Source: Gammaproteobacteria bacterium
GTDB lineage: Bacteria > Pseudomonadota > Gammaproteobacteria > Pseudomonadales > Pseudohongiellaceae
DNA: 64,000 bases
NCBI GenBank assembly: GCA_030682575.1
Contig: JAUXNX010000012.1
Span: 186,001 to 250,000, forward strand
Direction: 5' to 3'
Positions within the stretch are counted from its first letter, which is position 1; each line of letters opens with the position of its first letter. A program made the position numbers and the translations under genes. This document shows positions 62,075 to 64,000 of the stretch, piece by piece. The notes below the pieces were generated by a model that searched no databases, had not been told where the DNA came from, and was given only the letters and a program-made list of their open reading frames with translations.

Positions 62075-63448
62075 ATGTCATTCTTTGAAGAAACATCTGC
62101 CAGTCGCCCTCCCCGTGACGTCATCTCGGTCACCAGCCTCAACCGCATGGCGCGCTCGCTGCTGGAGAACCACTTTCCCAACGTGATCGTGGAAGGCGAG
62201 ATTTCCAACCTCTCGATGCCGGGTTCCGGTCACTGGTACCTCACCCTGAAGGATGAAGGGTCGCAGATCCGCTGCGCCATGTTCCGCAATCGCAACATGA
62301 GTGCGGGATTCCGCCCCCGGGACGGCATGCAGGTGATTGTGCGCGGACGTCTCAGCATCTACGAAGGCAGGGGCGACTACCAACTGATCGCTGATGCCAT
62401 TGAGGAGGCTGGCGATGGCGCGCTGCGGCGCCGCTTCGAAATGCTCAAGCAGAAACTGGCGGCGGAAGGCTTGTTCGCTGAAGAGCGCAAACGCGCAATG
62501 CCGGAACATGTGCGGCACATCGGCGTCATTACCTCGCCGACTGGCGCAGTGATCCGCGATATCGTCAGTGTACTGAGGCGACGCTTTCCGGCAATCAGGA
62601 TTACCCTGATTCCTGTGGTTGTGCAGGGCAACGAGGCGCCAGCCGCTATCGTCAAGGCGATTGCCACCGCCAACCGCCGCACCGACCTGGGATTCGATGT
62701 GCTCATCGTGGGCCGGGGTGGCGGTTCGCTGGAAGATCTGCAGGCCTTCAACGAGGAGAGTGTGGCACGGGCAATCCACGGCAGCGCCTTGCCCGTGGTG
62801 AGCGCGGTAGGACACGAAAGCGACTTCACAATCGCGGACTTCGTGGCCGATCTGCGCGCACCCACGCCTTCCGCTGCAGCAGAACTGCTCAGCCCCGACC
62901 AGAACGAGTACCTGCAGATTTTTTCCGGCTACGACCTGATCTTCGGCAAGCTCATCCGCGACCGGCTGCGCCAGGTCAACCAGCAATTAGTGTGGCTGGT
63001 GAAACAACTCAAACACCCCGGTCGGCGCCTGCAGGAACACGCGCAAACCCTCGATATTCTTGAAGGACGGTTGCTGCGTGCTACCCGCCATCACCTGACC
63101 CATACCGCGCATCGCCTGCAAAGCCTGCACAACCGTCTGCTGCTGCAGTCACCCCGTGATGTGGTAAAACAGTTCGGCATGCGGCAGGACGCTCTGCTGC
63201 ATCGCTTGCAACAGGCATTGCGCCGCAACCTGTCGGACAGGCAGAATCATCTTGTCGCGCTGGCCCGGAATCTGGACAGCGTCAGTCCCCTGAGCACACT
63301 GCGGCGTGGCTACAGCATTACTTTTGATGAGCAGGGACAGGTGCTGCGCGACGCGGCATTGGTTGCCCCGGGCCAGCCTATATCCACGCGGCTCAATGCC
63401 GGGACGGTGCGCAGCATCGTGACAGAAGTTGTCTCTGACCCCAATTAG
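62075..63448 (+). CDS. xseA: Exodeoxyribonuclease VII large subunit
   Basis: XseA with XseB degrades single-stranded DNA from either end in repair. At 457 residues it has normal length. The N-terminal OB-fold begins near VTSLNRMARSLLENHFPNV. The catalytic core has HIGVITSPTGAVIRDIVSVLRRRFP and VGRGGGSLEDLQAFNEE. A coiled-coil and a C-terminal LRRGYSITFDEQG segment follow. The ATG at 62075 matches relatives. It is the right-hand anchor of the xseA / guaB-guaA backbone. Confidence 0.96.
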   Translation: MSFFEETSASRPPRDVISVTSLNRMARSLLENHFPNVIVEGEISNLSMPGSGHWYLTLKDEGSQIRCAMFRNRNMSAGFRPRDGMQVIVRGRLSIYEGRGDYQLIADAIEEAGDGALRRRFEMLKQKLAAEGLFAEERKRAMPEHVRHIGVITSPTGAVIRDIVSVLRRRFPAIRITLIPVVVQGNEAPAAIVKAIATANRRTDLGFDVLIVGRGGGSLEDLQAFNEESVARAIHGSALPVVSAVGHESDFTIADFVADLRAPTPSAAAELLSPDQNEYLQIFSGYDLIFGKLIRDRLRQVNQQLVWLVKQLKHPGRRLQEHAQTLDILEGRLLRATRHHLTHTAHRLQSLHNRLLLQSPRDVVKQFGMRQDALLHRLQQALRRNLSDRQNHLVALARNLDSVSPLSTLRRGYSITFDEQGQVLRDAALVAPGQPISTRLNAGTVRSIVTEVVSDPN

Positions 63449-63461
63449 AGGAGAGATTGAA

Positions 63462-64000
63462 ATGACTATTCGCAGATTCTTGTCGCTGGTACTGGCCGGC
63501 TCGCTGCTTGGTATCCTCATACCAGCCCATGCCGTCCCCGTGAGCAGCCTGCCCACCTCCTCCATGGTCCCCGGCGGTGTCGCGGTGATTGCTACGGGCA
63601 CCAATGCCGTCTCAGGCAAGTATCGCGACAATCGCGTCATGCTCGCCGAGTATGAAGGCGAGCAGTACGCCATCATCGGCATTCCGCTCAGTGCACGTCC
63701 CGGCAGTCACCAACTGACTCTGACAGCTCCCGGTGGCGCCACCGAAACGCTCAGCTTCACTGTCACTGACAAGCAGTATGTGGAACAGCGCCTGACCATT
63801 ACCAATGATCGCCAGGTCAACCCCAACAACGAAGACATGGTGAGGATCAACCGCGAAACCGCCGAGATGAACACAGCTTTCGCCAGTTGGGATGAATCAC
63901 TCGAACCCGTCATGCAGATGCTCGTTCCTACCGAAGGGCCGCGCAGCAGCTCCTTTGGCCTGCGCCGCTTCTTCAACGACCAGCCACGGGCACCGCACTC
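63462..64000 (+). CDS. M23-family peptidase, 3' end outside window
   Basis: About 179 residues are visible. A signal peptide (MTIRRFLSLVLAGSLLGILI, cleaved after AHA) is followed by a beta-rich N-terminal domain. The SSFGLRRFFNDQPRAPH segment then begins the LytM/M23 zinc endopeptidase domain; the first metal His would lie just past the edge. It is a periplasmic peptidoglycan hydrolase or activator. GAGGAGAG before the ATG at 63462 supports the start. It follows xseA by 13 nt, so the two are probably co-transcribed. Confidence 0.85.
   Translation, partial: MTIRRFLSLVLAGSLLGILIPAHAVPVSSLPTSSMVPGGVAVIATGTNAVSGKYRDNRVMLAEYEGEQYAIIGIPLSARPGSHQLTLTAPGGATETLSFTVTDKQYVEQRLTITNDRQVNPNNEDMVRINRETAEMNTAFASWDESLEPVMQMLVPTEGPRSSSFGLRRFFNDQPRAPH

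Noticed and set aside
1-64000. tRNA, rRNA, CRISPR arrays, IS elements, prophage genes
   Set aside because: Read through all gaps on both strands; no cloverleaf, repeat array, transposase, integrase or phage structural gene was recognised. A computational scan could still find a small RNA.

Overview
The window is GC-rich, densely coding DNA from a free-living, probably aquatic, respiring gammaproteobacterium. The order cannot be fixed from the sequence. The placement rests on purL, tadA, guaA, guaB and divergent xseA occurring in that order. In relatives such as Escherichia coli these genes lie close together (xseA / guaB-guaA and tadA-x-purL). Here the same backbone is stretched by two accessory blocks, about 5.5-47.3 kb and about 50.6-62.0 kb. 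No tRNA, rRNA, CRISPR array, transposase or integrase was recognised.

Left part (1-20 kb). A partial NIF3-like gene is followed by purL, a small envelope protein, tadA and a LysM protein, all on the minus strand. A YCII-type protein follows. Then comes a plus-strand run of ldhA, a lactate permease, ppsA and a second-type ftsH, with stop/start overlaps at ldhA-lldP and ppsA-ftsH. A periplasmic glutathione-peroxidase-like protein and a beta-propeller protein lie on the minus strand. An arsenic/metal operon (Acr3, CDF exporter, ArsO-like flavoprotein) is next.

Middle (20-38 kb). A Usp-Usp-ArsC fusion gene shares an almost identical promoter element with the arsenic operon. Next are a DksA/TraR-like zinc-finger protein, an Fnr-type regulator with the four iron-sulfur cysteines, and a FixJ-like signalling cluster (a lone kinase dimerisation domain, a response regulator and a hybrid kinase), then glgC. 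A five-gene ABC-exporter operon encodes its own sigma-54 activator and kinase. It is preceded by a sigma-54 promoter and an upstream dyad. A TPR-protein gene right after it has its own sigma-54 promoter. A c-type-haem/copper-monooxygenase-like protein and a companion secreted protein follow.

Defence/toxin-antitoxin island (38-47.3 kb). It holds intact AbiEi-AbiEii, an orphan FitA-like antitoxin, a DUF4143 ATPase, and HigB with a HigA that carries a Phd/VapB-like tail. A truncated vapC start, a 1065-residue protein with a restriction-nuclease-like N-terminus, and a decayed second AbiEii complete it. The region looks repeatedly rearranged.

Right part (47-64 kb). guaA and guaB are followed by a YejM/PbgA-like envelope enzyme. 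A ten-gene minus-strand operon then runs from about 61.1 to 52.5 kb: thermostable-haemolysin-like protein, acyl-CoA ligase-like enzyme, haem-oxygenase-fold diiron protein, SDR, TPR protein, OmpR-type regulator, sensor kinase, cupredoxin, Ftr1 permease and outer-membrane protein. TTAA-centred repeats spaced by 5 nt, resembling PmrA/QseB boxes, precede this operon, the YejM-like gene and a cytochrome b561 gene. This suggests a regulon run by the two-component system inside the operon. xseA and a partial M23 peptidase gene end the window.

The best candidates for something undescribed are the ten-gene operon with its predicted regulon, the 1065-residue protein of the defence island, and the Usp-ArsC fusion with its duplicated promoter.
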